A stretch of 64,000 nucleotides of DNA. It comes from Rummeliibacillus pycnus_A (GTDB taxonomy: Bacteria; Bacillota; Bacilli; Bacillales_A; Planococcaceae). The stretch covers positions 2,294,001-2,358,000 of the forward strand of contig NZ_CP132291.1 of NCBI RefSeq assembly GCF_044359855.1, written 5' to 3'. Positions 34,800-43,272 of this stretch are shown here, piece after piece. The position numbers and the translations under genes were made by a program. The first letter of the stretch is position 1. Each line of letters opens with the position of its first letter. A model generated the notes under the pieces. It made no database searches, had not been told where the DNA came from, and saw only the letters and a program-made list of their open reading frames with translations.

Positions 34800-35567
34800 T
34801 TGAAAGAAGAAAAAGTTGTTAGAAAAATTGCTCAAGTCACGGTAATATTTTGGATTATGAAGATTTGTGCCACTACACTCGGTGAAACAGCTGGCGATTT
34901 GTTGTCACAGACCTTAGGCGTTGGATATGTAATTAGTACTTTAATATTTTTCGGAATATTTTTAGTAACATTATTTGCTCAACTTAAGGCGAATAGATAC
35001 TTACCAGTGCTATTTTGGAGTGTTATGGCCACAACCAGTATCGCAGGCACTACATTGTCTGACTTAATTGACCGTACATTCGGATTAGGCTATGCCATTG
35101 GCTCAAGTATATTAATCGCCATATTGTTAGTAATCTTTACATATTGGTATATAAGTGAAAAATCATTAAATATTAATAATATCCACAACCGTAAAGTTGA
35201 AATGCTCTATTGGACTGCAATCTTATTCTCTAATACATTAGGTACAGCGTTCGGAGACTTCTTATCTGATAGTAGTGGACTTGGATATAAAGGAGGAGCA
35301 ATCTTAATAGGAAGTTTATTGGCAGTTATTATCCTTTCCTATTTCTTCACAAAAGTTTCTCGTGTGTTCTTGTTTTGGATCGCTTTTGTCTTAACTCGAC
35401 CTTTTGGAGCTACCTTTGGAGACCTTCTTACAAAACCACATGAAAAAGGTGGATTAGATTTAGGGACAATGGGTTCCTCAGCTGTTTTGGCTTCGATTCT
35501 TATTATTTTCATTATTTACTCAACTATTAAAAATAGCAGAACTGAAGGCCAATTACAAAGCTATTAG
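34800..35567 (+). CDS. Membrane protein with four DUF347 repeats
   Basis: A 255-residue membrane protein of eight predicted helices made of four similar two-helix repeats. Each opens with an aromatic-Trp (FWIMK, FWSVM, YWTAI, FWIAF) and carries a TxGxTxGDLL-type motif: TLGETAGDLL, IAGTTLSDLI, TLGTAFGDFL, PFGATFGDLL. This is the DUF347 (PF03988, COG4705) architecture; function is not established. TTG start with AGGGAGAG 10 bases upstream. It lies on the plus strand between two T-box-derived sequences on the minus strand (34160-34472 and 35661-35758), suggesting past rearrangement here. Confidence 0.82.
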   Translation: MKEEKVVRKIAQVTVIFWIMKICATTLGETAGDLLSQTLGVGYVISTLIFFGIFLVTLFAQLKANRYLPVLFWSVMATTSIAGTTLSDLIDRTFGLGYAIGSSILIAILLVIFTYWYISEKSLNINNIHNRKVEMLYWTAILFSNTLGTAFGDFLSDSSGLGYKGGAILIGSLLAVIILSYFFTKVSRVFLFWIAFVLTRPFGATFGDLLTKPHEKGGLDLGTMGSSAVLASILIIFIIYSTIKNSRTEGQLQSY

Positions 35568-35660
35568 AATGTTTGAATTAGTTCCTAAATCGTTAGGAAC
35601 TGCAAATTACCACATCTTGCATTTCAACTATATCTCTTTTCAAAAATATTATAGAATAAA

Positions 35661-35758
35661 AAAATCTCGTCCCTTCAATTTAAAAATTGAAAAGGACGAG
35701 ATATATTCTCATGTTATCATCTTTTTCCGTTACTTATTCACATAAGTAACCTTCATCA
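35661..35758 (-). pseudogene. Truncated T-box relic acting as terminator of the M3 peptidase gene
   Basis: On alignment by eye with 34168-34250 of the intact T-box, 54 of about 65 positions are identical. These cover the ATCTCGTCC half of the terminator, the core (AAAGATGATAACATGAGA against AAAGGTGGTAACACGAGT) and the upstream ACTTA-TGTGAA-TAAGT hairpin. Stem I and promoter are missing and the core is mutated. The hairpin ATCTCGTCC...GGACGAGAT with a T run remains strong and directly follows the peptidase stop codon. It cannot regulate a gene, since none follows on the minus strand. Confidence 0.75.
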
Positions 35759-35767
35759 AAACATTCT

Positions 35768-37465
35768 TTATAATTCTTCATCTTCAACAGCATCTAAGTA
35801 TTCTTTAATTACACCCATTACTGATTCGACACAGCCATTTTCAAAAGGTGAAACAAGATTTGCCTCTGCCACTAGTTTTGTGAATGACATTTTACCACCT
35901 AGTTGGCAAAGATGAATATAATCTTTCCATGCATCCTCGTGATTTTCACGTGACTTTTTCCAGAATTGGAAAGCACAAACTTGCGCTAATGTATAATCAA
36001 TATAATAGAATGGGCTATTGTAGATATGGGCTTGTCGTTGCCAGAAGCCACCCTGTTCTAAATAGTCAATACCATCATAATCACGATGCGGTAGATAAAT
36101 TTGTTCGATTTTTTTCCATGCTGCTTTACGTTCTTGTGGTGTCATTTCTGGATTTTCATAAACAACATGTTGGAATTCATCGACTGCTACACCATATGGT
36201 AAGAATAAGAGTGCTTCACTTAAGTGACCAAATTTATATTTTTCAGTGTCTTCTTTGAAGAATAATTCCATCCATGGCCATGTGAAGAATTCCATACTCA
36301 TTGAGTGAATTTCACATGATTCATATGTTGGCCAAATATACTCTGGAATACCAATATTACGACTTGTATATACTTGGAATGCGTGACCTGCTTCATGCGT
36401 TAACACATCGATATCACCAGAAGTACCATTAAAGTTTGAGAAGATAAATGGTGATCCGTAATCATCGATAAATGTGCAGTACCCTCCGCCTTCTTTACCT
36501 TTTTTCGCAACAAGGTCCATTAAATCGCGATCAATCATAAAGTTAAAGAATTCAGCTGTCTCTGAAGATAACTCTTCATACATTTTTTTACCATTATCAA
36601 CAATCCATTCTGGTGTACCTTTTGGTGTTGCATTGCCACTTAAGAACTTTAATCCTTCATCATGGAATTTTATTTTGTCCACCCCAATACGTTTTGCCTG
36701 GCGTTTACGTAATTCTGTAGCATATGGTACAACGACATCACGAATTTGATCACGATAGTTTTTGACCATTTCTGCATTATAATCGATTCGATTCATCAGT
36801 ACATAGCCTAGTTCTACATAGTTTTTGTAGCCTAATGTAATGGCCATTTTATGACGTAATTTTACAAGTTCATCATAAATACGGTCAAAGTCTTCCCCAT
36901 GTTCTTTAAAGAATCCAAAACGTGCCTCTGTTGCAGCTTTACGGACATCACGATCTGTCGATTCCGTATAAGGCCCTAATTGCGCAAGTGTTAGCTCTTT
37001 ACCATCAAAAGAAATTTGGGCTGATGCCACAAGTTTAGAGTATTCAGAGCTAAGTTTATTTTCTTTTTGCATTAGTTCCATGATTTCTGGCGAAAAACCT
37101 TTAATTTGGTTTTCTGCCAAATCAAATAATTGGGCGCCCCATTTCTCCTCTAATTCTTTTCGGAATGGTGATGCTAATAGCGCTTTATAATATTCTGTCG
37201 AAAGTTCTTCCATTTCAGGATTCTTTTCATCTAAATAATCTCTTTCTTTTTGATAAAATTCGTCATTTGTGTCAATAGAAGCCCGAATATAAACTAAGTT
37301 ATATTGAGTTGAAAAATCGTTTCGGAAAGCATTGATTTTCTCAATTACTTTGCTTTGTTCGCTAACCGATTTTGCATGATTAAAATCTGTTAATAGTTGG
37401 CGAAAATATTCTTTACCCGCTGCTAAGTCTGGGCGTTTGTATTCATAATCTTTAAATGTAACCAT
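35768..37465 (-). CDS. M3 family oligoendopeptidase (PepF-like)
   Basis: A 565-residue cytosolic zinc metallopeptidase of family M3. The zinc motif HEAGHAFQVYTSR (HExxH) is in the C-terminal third, followed by the third ligand Glu in the YESCEIHSMSMEF helix. Overall pattern matches the TIGR02289 group (M3 oligoendopeptidase distinct from classic PepF). Degrades short peptides, complementing DtpT uptake. ATG 37465 has AAAAGGGG 7 bases upstream; an ATG two codons earlier is too close. Terminated by a T-box relic. Confidence 0.9.
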   Translation of the reverse strand: MVTFKDYEYKRPDLAAGKEYFRQLLTDFNHAKSVSEQSKVIEKINAFRNDFSTQYNLVYIRASIDTNDEFYQKERDYLDEKNPEMEELSTEYYKALLASPFRKELEEKWGAQLFDLAENQIKGFSPEIMELMQKENKLSSEYSKLVASAQISFDGKELTLAQLGPYTESTDRDVRKAATEARFGFFKEHGEDFDRIYDELVKLRHKMAITLGYKNYVELGYVLMNRIDYNAEMVKNYRDQIRDVVVPYATELRKRQAKRIGVDKIKFHDEGLKFLSGNATPKGTPEWIVDNGKKMYEELSSETAEFFNFMIDRDLMDLVAKKGKEGGGYCTFIDDYGSPFIFSNFNGTSGDIDVLTHEAGHAFQVYTSRNIGIPEYIWPTYESCEIHSMSMEFFTWPWMELFFKEDTEKYKFGHLSEALLFLPYGVAVDEFQHVVYENPEMTPQERKAAWKKIEQIYLPHRDYDGIDYLEQGGFWQRQAHIYNSPFYYIDYTLAQVCAFQFWKKSRENHEDAWKDYIHLCQLGGKMSFTKLVAEANLVSPFENGCVESVMGVIKEYLDAVEDEEL

Positions 37466-37682
37466 CCTCATTCCCCTTTTCCTTTTACATTTTTCGAAAG
37501 TCGAAGTATTTTATTCTATTATTTATTATATTCTGAAACATTGCAACTAATGTTGTCAAAAATACGCTAAAATTTGGTAATTTATTACCCATTTCGAAAT
37601 AGAACAATTAAAACACTTATTTTTTTGCTCAAATTGTGCTAACCTAATTTCATGCCCAATTTTTAAAGTGAGGTGCTTTACA

Positions 37683-38717
37683 TTGGTAGGTCGTAACGAT
37701 CCTTGTCCATGTGGCAGTGGCAAAAAATACAAAAAGTGTCATGGTAAAAACGCTCTAGGCGATATTACTACACTTGTAAGCGAAGAAATCGATCGTATTG
37801 TGGAAGGCTTTGTGAAAGAATCATTCCACTCTGCAAATTATCATGAACTAGAAAATAGAAATCATCTTTGGCAAGATTCATTACAACATGCATTTACAGA
37901 TAAATTAATAGATACAATTGCCATGGAAACATTCATTTATATCGATCGCCCTGAACTGTGGCAAAATTATATAAATAAACAATTGACTGTCCAAAACCGA
38001 CAACAAGTCAAAGACATTCTTCAATCTTGGTTGAAACCTGTCTATTTGCTTGCAAAAGTGGATTCTCAAAGTCCTGAAGTAATTGCATTAACAGATATCG
38101 TCACAAATAAAAGCTATGTTATGAATGGTACACCAGCAAAAACTTTCTCAGGTAGCTGGTTGTTTGGTATCTTTATGCCAGATGCCCGCAAAGGTGAAAA
38201 TGGATTAACTGCAACAAGCAGTGTTGTTTTCATTCCAGATGAGAAAGAAAATATTGTACAAGCATTAAGTTCAAAACTTCAAAATGGTTATACAGATTCA
38301 TTGGATCTTTATAAAACATTTATCCAAGATGGTTCAGTAGATGCTACTGCTCCTAAAGAAGCTGAAAAGGAAACTGTGAAAAAGGTTGAGAGTGAAGTTG
38401 CTGTAACAATTGAAGCTTCTACTGAACTCGCTCCATTTACTGTTGAAGTTCTAGAGCTTGTTAACAAATATGTAAACGAGTTCAAGCTTAATGCCTCTGA
38501 ATTCATCGAAACTCTTACAAGCTTCCTAGAAAGCGCATCTGTTAAAGCGAAAAAAGCTGAAACAGTTGCAGCTGGTGCTGTTTTAGCTGGACAAGCTAAT
38601 GGCAATATTCCAGAAGGCGGCGTATCAAAAGTCAAAGATGTCGCAGCATACTTTGGAGTATCTGCATCATCTATTTCTAAATATCGTGATCAAATCAGTG
38701 AATTTCTCGCTAAATAA
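37683..38717 (+). CDS. SEC-C zinc-motif protein with C-terminal HTH (paralog 1)
   Basis: A 344-residue protein. The first 22 residues form a SEC-C zinc motif (GRNDPCPCGSGKKYKKCHG). A middle region of about 200 residues has no recognised domain. The end carries a helix-turn-helix-like segment (VKDVAAYFGVSASSISKYRD). It shares this layout and many residues with 48242-49231, so the two are paralogs. SEC-C binds SecB or ribosome-linked partners in SecA; here role is unknown, though Zn finger plus HTH suggests nucleic-acid contact. TTG 37683 chosen: GTGAGGTG lies 7 bases upstream. Confidence 0.78.
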   Translation: MVGRNDPCPCGSGKKYKKCHGKNALGDITTLVSEEIDRIVEGFVKESFHSANYHELENRNHLWQDSLQHAFTDKLIDTIAMETFIYIDRPELWQNYINKQLTVQNRQQVKDILQSWLKPVYLLAKVDSQSPEVIALTDIVTNKSYVMNGTPAKTFSGSWLFGIFMPDARKGENGLTATSSVVFIPDEKENIVQALSSKLQNGYTDSLDLYKTFIQDGSVDATAPKEAEKETVKKVESEVAVTIEASTELAPFTVEVLELVNKYVNEFKLNASEFIETLTSFLESASVKAKKAETVAAGAVLAGQANGNIPEGGVSKVKDVAAYFGVSASSISKYRDQISEFLAK

Positions 38718-38725
38718 TGCCACAT

Positions 38726-38760
38726 AAAAAGCCATCTAGTTAGGCACTAGATGGCTTTTT
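38726..38760 (+). terminator. Intrinsic terminator of SEC-C gene 1
   Basis: AAAAAGCCATCTAGT / ACTAGATGGCTTTTT perfect stem with a 5-base loop. Confidence 0.95.
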
Positions 38761-38800
38761 TATTTTTGGCTTTGTTTAACAATACTGTTGCTCCATCAGT

Positions 38801-38886
38801 TTTCGGTACAGGCGGATGCTTTCCGCGTGCGATCCAACGAGCCCTTGTTCACTAAGCTTGTTGTGTCTAGCTCGTTTTCCCGCAAG
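38801..38886. repeat. Dispersed intergenic repeat, family A
   Basis: Contains the ACAGGCGGATGCTTTC core shared with 16437-16452, then CCGCGTGCG...CGAGCCC and an AGCTCGTTTTCCCGC segment that partly pairs back. Non-coding and between convergent genes. Confidence 0.55.
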
Positions 38887-38926
38887 ACTATAACATAACA
38901 TCTAGTTCGTCAATCTCCCCAGTTTA

Positions 38927-39502
38927 TCATTTTCCCGTAATAGCTGATTTCAAAAGTGCAAAGCGTTCTCGAAATCTTACTTTTGTTTCAATACTTTTAG
39001 GTGTTTTCGCTGGAATCACATCACATTTTATATGAAGTTCTTCCGCAAGCATTTTGGCACGTGCTAGATGATAATCGCTTGATATTATTGTTAACCCCTT
39101 TAAATCGTCTCCAATGATTCTCTTCGTATTTAATAAATTTTCATAAGTAGACGTTGACTGATCTTCAGAGATGATTTGAGTCTCAGGAAAACCTCGGTCT
39201 ATTAAGTATCGTTTCATAACAGAAGCTTCTGTTGCATCTTCATCTGGACCTTGACCACCTGAAACAATAATATGGACTTCTGGATATTTCATAGCATAAT
39301 TCAATGCTGCATCTAAACGAAATGCCAATGCTTTAGATGGTATTGCACCCCTTTTCACTTTCGCCCCTAATACTATCACGTACTTATATTTTCCATTCGC
39401 TTTTGGTTTTTCACCATCTATTAGCCACTTTGTAGTAATACCCCAAAAGAATAGTATCGGTATACAAATAATTAGTAAGATTAACATCGTCTTTTTTCTC
39501 AC
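38927..39502 (-). CDS. YdcF/SanA-like DUF218 protein
   Basis: A 191-residue protein: basic start (RKK), one membrane helix (TMLILLIICIPILFFWGITT), then a DUF218 domain outside with VIVLGAKVKRG, VSGGQGPDEDATEA and the STSTYENLLNTK active-site-like segment and SSDYHLARA. DUF218 proteins (SanA, YdcF, ElyC) affect envelope or vancomycin resistance in some bacteria; biochemical role is open. The start is uncertain: GTG 39502 is picked (GAGGGA about 10 bases upstream, basic N-terminus), but ATG 39520/39523 and ATG 39487 are possible. Follows a GNAT pseudogene on the same strand with no clear promoter between. Confidence 0.8.
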   Translation of the reverse strand: MRKKTMLILLIICIPILFFWGITTKWLIDGEKPKANGKYKYVIVLGAKVKRGAIPSKALAFRLDAALNYAMKYPEVHIIVSGGQGPDEDATEASVMKRYLIDRGFPETQIISEDQSTSTYENLLNTKRIIGDDLKGLTIISSDYHLARAKMLAEELHIKCDVIPAKTPKSIETKVRFRERFALLKSAITGK

Positions 39503-39525
39503 CTCAGCATCATCCCTCATCATTT

Positions 39526-39732
39526 CTATTTTACTTCAACTCTTTTTCTATCATAACCTAATTTGAAGCCTACAACTTTACAACCGTCTAAAGCCATACA
39601 ACATACTAAATTCGGTTTTTCCTATAATTCTCCTGTTGATAGTTCAGATTCATCAAAAGCTTCTGTATGAAGCTCCTGGATACCTTTAATACTTCCCTCA
39701 TCAGGTAGATCTTTTAAATAAATGAATTTCAT
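39526..39732 (-). pseudogene. GNAT acetyltransferase pseudogene (in-frame stop, C-terminus lost)
   Basis: From ATG 39732 the frame reads MKFIYLKDLPDEGSIKGIQE then LHTEAFDESELSTGEL, is cut by TAG at 39624-39622, and continues in the same frame with EKPNLVCCMALDGCKVVGFK and LGYDRKRVEVK to a second TAG at 39526. This matches the first 70 residues of GNAT acetyltransferases (helix 1, then the strands before the acetyl-CoA loop; the KPN...VGFKxGYxRK pattern). The acetyl-CoA binding motif A and the rest are absent, so the gene is dead by both nonsense mutation and truncation. Confidence 0.75.
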
Positions 39733-39774
39733 TATTTTCACTCTTTTTTACAAATAGTTGACTAAAGTAAAAAA

Positions 39775-39803
39775 ACCGCTGAAACAGCCATTGTTTCAGC
39801 GGC
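39775..39803 (-). terminator. Intrinsic terminator of chemoreceptor gene
   Basis: CCGCTGAAACA / TGTTTCAGCGG stem with a short loop and a seven-base T run on the minus strand. Confidence 0.93.
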
Positions 39804-39820
39804 TTTAAAGATAGTATAAA

Positions 39821-41524
39821 TTATTTCAATTGGTAATTGCTAACAATATTCATAAGATCTTCTGCCGTTCTAGCAAGTGCATCTGCACTTTTCGTTACTT
39901 CATGAATCGAACTATTTGATTGTTCAACCGAGGCTGACGTTTGTTGGATACCAGCTGCAGATTCTTCTGATAATGCAGCTGTTTCTTCAACTAATTTTGT
40001 CATATGTTCACTTTCTACCAATATTTCATCTAGACTTTTAGAGATATTTACAATACTAGCATTTACTTGCGTAACAGAATCATCAATAATCTTTAATGTT
40101 TCACCTGTTGTTTTAATTTTAGCCGTACCTTTTTCCACTTCTTCGTAACCGTTAACAAGTGACGCTACAACTGAACCTGTTTCATTTTGAATACTAGATA
40201 CGATATCTGTAATATCGGAAACAGAACTTGATACTTGTACTGCCAGTTTACGCACTTCATCTGCAACAACCGCAAATCCTTTACCGTGTTCACCAGCCCT
40301 CGCTGCTTCAATCGCTGCATTCAATGCAAGAAGATTCGTTTGATCTGAAATTTCTTGTATTACTAAAACCAATTTTGAAATTTCCTTTGATTGGTCGTAT
40401 AGATGATGCACTTTATCCACAGAGTCTTTTACAATAGCATCAATTGTTGCCATTTGATTAATTGAAGAATCCATTAACTGACTGCCTTTAATTGTCATGG
40501 CCAATGCACTTTCTGAATTAAGATGAATATCTTGTCCATTATGCGTTACATTGATAATTTGATTTGTAAATTGATCCATTTTGTTCGACATATTCACAGC
40601 ATTATTAGCTTGTGACTCGGCACTGTTTGCAATTTCATTCATTGTTACAGCAATTTGATCGGAACCCTCTGAAACTTCATTAGCAGATTGATGCAGTTCT
40701 TCACTATGAGAGCTTAATATTTCTGCGTCTGATTTTACTTTTTTCATAAGAAACGTTAAACGGCTTAATAAGTCATTTGATGATTTCGTTAATCTTGATG
40801 TTTCATCTCTTAAATCTGTTGTTAATGGTTCAACGGTTAAATTACCTTTCGCAATTTGATCTAATTGATACATAACTCGATTAATCGGTTTAATGATTGT
40901 TCTTGCTGTAAATATAGCGATAATCGTACTTACAATTAATATAACAAGAGATACAACTGTTATCACTTTTAATAATTGAGAACCTGTGTCTATTACAGCG
41001 TTACTATTATGCAAAACTTGAGTTTCTCGATTGTAAGCAATTTCTGTATAGCCACTCATCAAGTCACGTGCAAGTGTCTGTGCTTCACCATTTAATAACT
41101 TTTTCGCTTCTTCTTGATTACCCTTATCATATGTTGCAAAGACATCATTAACAATAATATCTTCCCACTGCTTACTTTTGTCTACCAATACTTTTGCTTT
41201 ATCCGAATTCGTTATAGATAATATGTTATCTTCAATTATTTTGCTTTTCTTTGCATAGCTATTAAATTGAGTTTTATATTCTTGTTCACCAGTTAATACA
41301 TAGCCACGTGCTAAAGCTATTCGTTCTGCAATATTAAACGACATCTTTTCATCGTTCACTAATAATGGAAGGTCTTGTTTCGCAATATCATTCATACTTA
41401 AATTTACGGTTTTCATAGCATAAAAATTATAAGCAACTAAGCAGAGGTTTAATAAAACGACCGCTCCAAAGCCTACTAATATCTTAATCTTCAATGATTT
41501 GTAGTTAAAAAATCTTTTTTTCAA
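39821..41524 (-). CDS. Methyl-accepting chemotaxis protein
   Basis: A 567-residue chemoreceptor: TM1 (about 13-34), a four-helix-bundle sensor outside the membrane (35-185), TM2 (about 188-210), HAMP (about 211-265) and a long signalling hairpin with the CheA/CheW tip QTNLLALNAAIEAARAGEHG. The sensor is 4HB_MCP-like, with no clue to ligand. TTG start at 41524 with AAAGGAGAG 6 bases upstream. No other chemotaxis or flagellar genes nearby, as expected for a scattered receptor gene. Confidence 0.93.
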   Translation of the reverse strand: MKKRFFNYKSLKIKILVGFGAVVLLNLCLVAYNFYAMKTVNLSMNDIAKQDLPLLVNDEKMSFNIAERIALARGYVLTGEQEYKTQFNSYAKKSKIIEDNILSITNSDKAKVLVDKSKQWEDIIVNDVFATYDKGNQEEAKKLLNGEAQTLARDLMSGYTEIAYNRETQVLHNSNAVIDTGSQLLKVITVVSLVILIVSTIIAIFTARTIIKPINRVMYQLDQIAKGNLTVEPLTTDLRDETSRLTKSSNDLLSRLTFLMKKVKSDAEILSSHSEELHQSANEVSEGSDQIAVTMNEIANSAESQANNAVNMSNKMDQFTNQIINVTHNGQDIHLNSESALAMTIKGSQLMDSSINQMATIDAIVKDSVDKVHHLYDQSKEISKLVLVIQEISDQTNLLALNAAIEAARAGEHGKGFAVVADEVRKLAVQVSSSVSDITDIVSSIQNETGSVVASLVNGYEEVEKGTAKIKTTGETLKIIDDSVTQVNASIVNISKSLDEILVESEHMTKLVEETAALSEESAAGIQQTSASVEQSNSSIHEVTKSADALARTAEDLMNIVSNYQLK

Positions 41525-41746
41525 AATGTACTCTCCTTTTAAAAAATAATTACATAAAGTGTATTATATGTAGTTCTCTAGAATTAATATGTATTATTGA
41601 ACATGAGTTTTATATTACTATTTTACATATAAAATGGCAATGTAATTATAATATTAAAGACCTAATTAATTATAGTTCATTAGGATAGTATCATCGTAAA
41701 AATATTACGTATCATATGATTACATCAAAATAGAAAATAGATGCTG

Positions 41747-41770
41747 CTATATCTATATCTATATCTATAT
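41747..41770. repeat. Tandem hexanucleotide repeat (CTATAT)x4
   Basis: Four perfect copies of CTATAT, continuing imperfectly into TATATAAAA. A potential slippage site about 220 bases upstream of the chemoreceptor start codon. Confidence 0.8.
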
Positions 41771-41775
41771 AAAAA

Positions 41776-41803
41776 TAAAAGACTGCCTTTATGGCAGTCT
41801 TTT
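41776..41803 (-). terminator. Intrinsic terminator of YebC-family gene
   Basis: AAAAGACTGCC-TTTAT-GGCAGTCTTTT stem with T-rich exit on the minus strand. Confidence 0.92.
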
Positions 41804-41862
41804 ATTGACTTAAGTTCGTATCCAATCTTGTATATGCAAAAAAGGTACTCTGGGGTCAGTTT

Positions 41863-42576
41863 TTATAGTTCTACGTTGTGATATACGTGTTGCACATCTT
41901 CAAGTTCTTCTAGTAGGTCAATTAAGCGTTCGAATTTAACAAGGTCTTCACCATCAAGTTGAACTTCTGTTTGTGGAAGCATTGTTAATTCTGCAACGCC
42001 GTATTCTGTAATACCTTGCGCTTTTAATGCTTCTTGGACAGCATTAAATTGATCTGGTTCAGCATAGATGATTGTAGATTCGCCTTCTTCGAAAACGTCG
42101 CGAACATCTACATCAGCTTCGATTAGAAGTTCTAAAACTTCGTCTGCAGATTTGCCTTCTAAAGCAAAGACTGCTGTTGCATCGAACATGTATGATACTG
42201 CACCACTGACACCCATGTTACCGCCGTTTTTACCATAAGTTGCACGTACATCTGCTGCTGTACGATTAACATTGTTTGATAATGCATCAACGATAATCAT
42301 AGAGCCATTCGGTCCGAAACCTTCATATCGTAATTCGTCGAAGTTTTCTTCGCCGCCACCTTTTGCTTTGTCAATTGCACGATCAATAATATGTTTTGGT
42401 ACACTGTATGTTTTTGCGCGTTCTAAAACGACTTTTAACGCACCATTAGATTCTGGATCTGGTTCACCTTGTTTAGCAGCTACATAAATTTCACGACCAA
42501 ATTTAGCATAGATACGAGCAGTACCTTGGTCTTTTGCAGCTTTTTTTTCTTTAATATTGTTCCACTTACGTCCCAT
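41863..42576 (-). CDS. YebC/PmpR family protein (TACO1-like)
   Basis: A 237-residue protein of the YebC/PmpR family: GRKWNNIKEKKAAKDQGTAR at the N-terminus, then RYEGFGPNGSMIIVDALSNN and TYGKNGGNMGVSGAVSYMF. Family members were first described as DNA-binding regulators; recent work assigns them to translation of proline-rich stretches on the ribosome. Length fits the shorter YeeN-type paralog of Firmicutes. ATG 42576 is picked over a GTG three codons upstream that overlaps the GAGAGTGA ribosome site. Monocistronic. Confidence 0.92.
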   Translation of the reverse strand: MGRKWNNIKEKKAAKDQGTARIYAKFGREIYVAAKQGEPDPESNGALKVVLERAKTYSVPKHIIDRAIDKAKGGGEENFDELRYEGFGPNGSMIIVDALSNNVNRTAADVRATYGKNGGNMGVSGAVSYMFDATAVFALEGKSADEVLELLIEADVDVRDVFEEGESTIIYAEPDQFNAVQEALKAQGITEYGVAELTMLPQTEVQLDGEDLVKFERLIDLLEELEDVQHVYHNVEL

Positions 42577-42755
42577 TGGATTCACTCTCTTTCAATGTAT
42601 TCTATATATAAATTACTCGTGGGTTTGCATAAGATACCCACATGGGATCAGCCATTAATTTACTGTAGTATTATACACTATATTCGTCATAAATTGTATA
42701 CAGGCAAAAAGTGAAAAGTACCTCTACCAAGATTTAACGGGGATTTTCAAGTACT

Positions 42756-42788
42756 AAAAGAAGCCTCTCATTACGAGTGGCTTCTTTT
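42756..42788 (-). terminator. Intrinsic terminator overlapping the 3' end of the LMW-PTP gene
   Basis: AAAAGAAGCC / GGCTTCTTTT stem; the stop codon (42771-42773) is inside the loop, so the upstream arm is coding sequence. Confidence 0.82.
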
Positions 42789-43244
42789 ATCAGCTTCAAT
42801 TTTTTGTAATAAGGCTTTGCAACCTTCTAGGCATAATTGGTATGTCTCTTCAAAGTCGCCTGTAAAATACGGATCTGGAACATCTCTTGAATCCTGTATC
42901 AAATCAAGTAAACGGAACACCTTTGAACTTTCTTTTATACCTAGCATAGGTAATGCATTTTGGATATTGCTATTATCCATACAAACAATATAATCGAAAC
43001 GATCATAATCTTCCTGTTTTATTTGGCGGCTAAACATTCCATCAGTAGAAATATGATGCTCAGTAAGTTTTTGAACTGTTCCTTTATGAGGACAATCTCC
43101 AATATGCCAATCACCAGTACCAGCTGAATCGATATCAAATTGTTCAGACTTTCCTTGTGACTTAACTAGATTACGGAAAATTGCCTCAGCCATTGGAGAG
43201 CGACAAATATTTCCTAAGCAAACAAATAACACGCCTATTTTCAT
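42771..43244 (-). CDS. Low-molecular-weight protein tyrosine phosphatase
   Basis: A 157-residue LMW-PTP. The P-loop CLGNICRS has nucleophile Cys9 and Arg15 (CX5R), and the general acid is in DVPDPYFTGD near residue 121. Dephosphorylates protein tyrosine; B. subtilis relatives are YfkJ and YwlE (the latter an arginine phosphatase). A Thr versus Ile at the residue after the P-loop Asn (here Ile13) is the known YwlE/YfkJ discriminator: Ile points to tyrosine rather than arginine phosphate. Preceded at 28 bases by the signal peptidase gene, so an operon is likely. Confidence 0.9.
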   Translation of the reverse strand: MKIGVLFVCLGNICRSPMAEAIFRNLVKSQGKSEQFDIDSAGTGDWHIGDCPHKGTVQKLTEHHISTDGMFSRQIKQEDYDRFDYIVCMDNSNIQNALPMLGIKESSKVFRLLDLIQDSRDVPDPYFTGDFEETYQLCLEGCKALLQKIEADKRSHS

Positions 43245-43272
43245 AACAACTCTCCTCTATTGATGTCTTGCA

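Larger units (their letters stand above)
41525..41862. other. Intergenic gap with CTATAT hexanucleotide repeat
   Basis: AT-rich region upstream of the chemoreceptor gene. It holds four tandem CTATAT units (41747-41770) and the terminator of the YebC-family gene (41776-41803). No gene recognised. The repeat lies between the chemoreceptor promoter region and the terminator. Confidence 0.6.
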
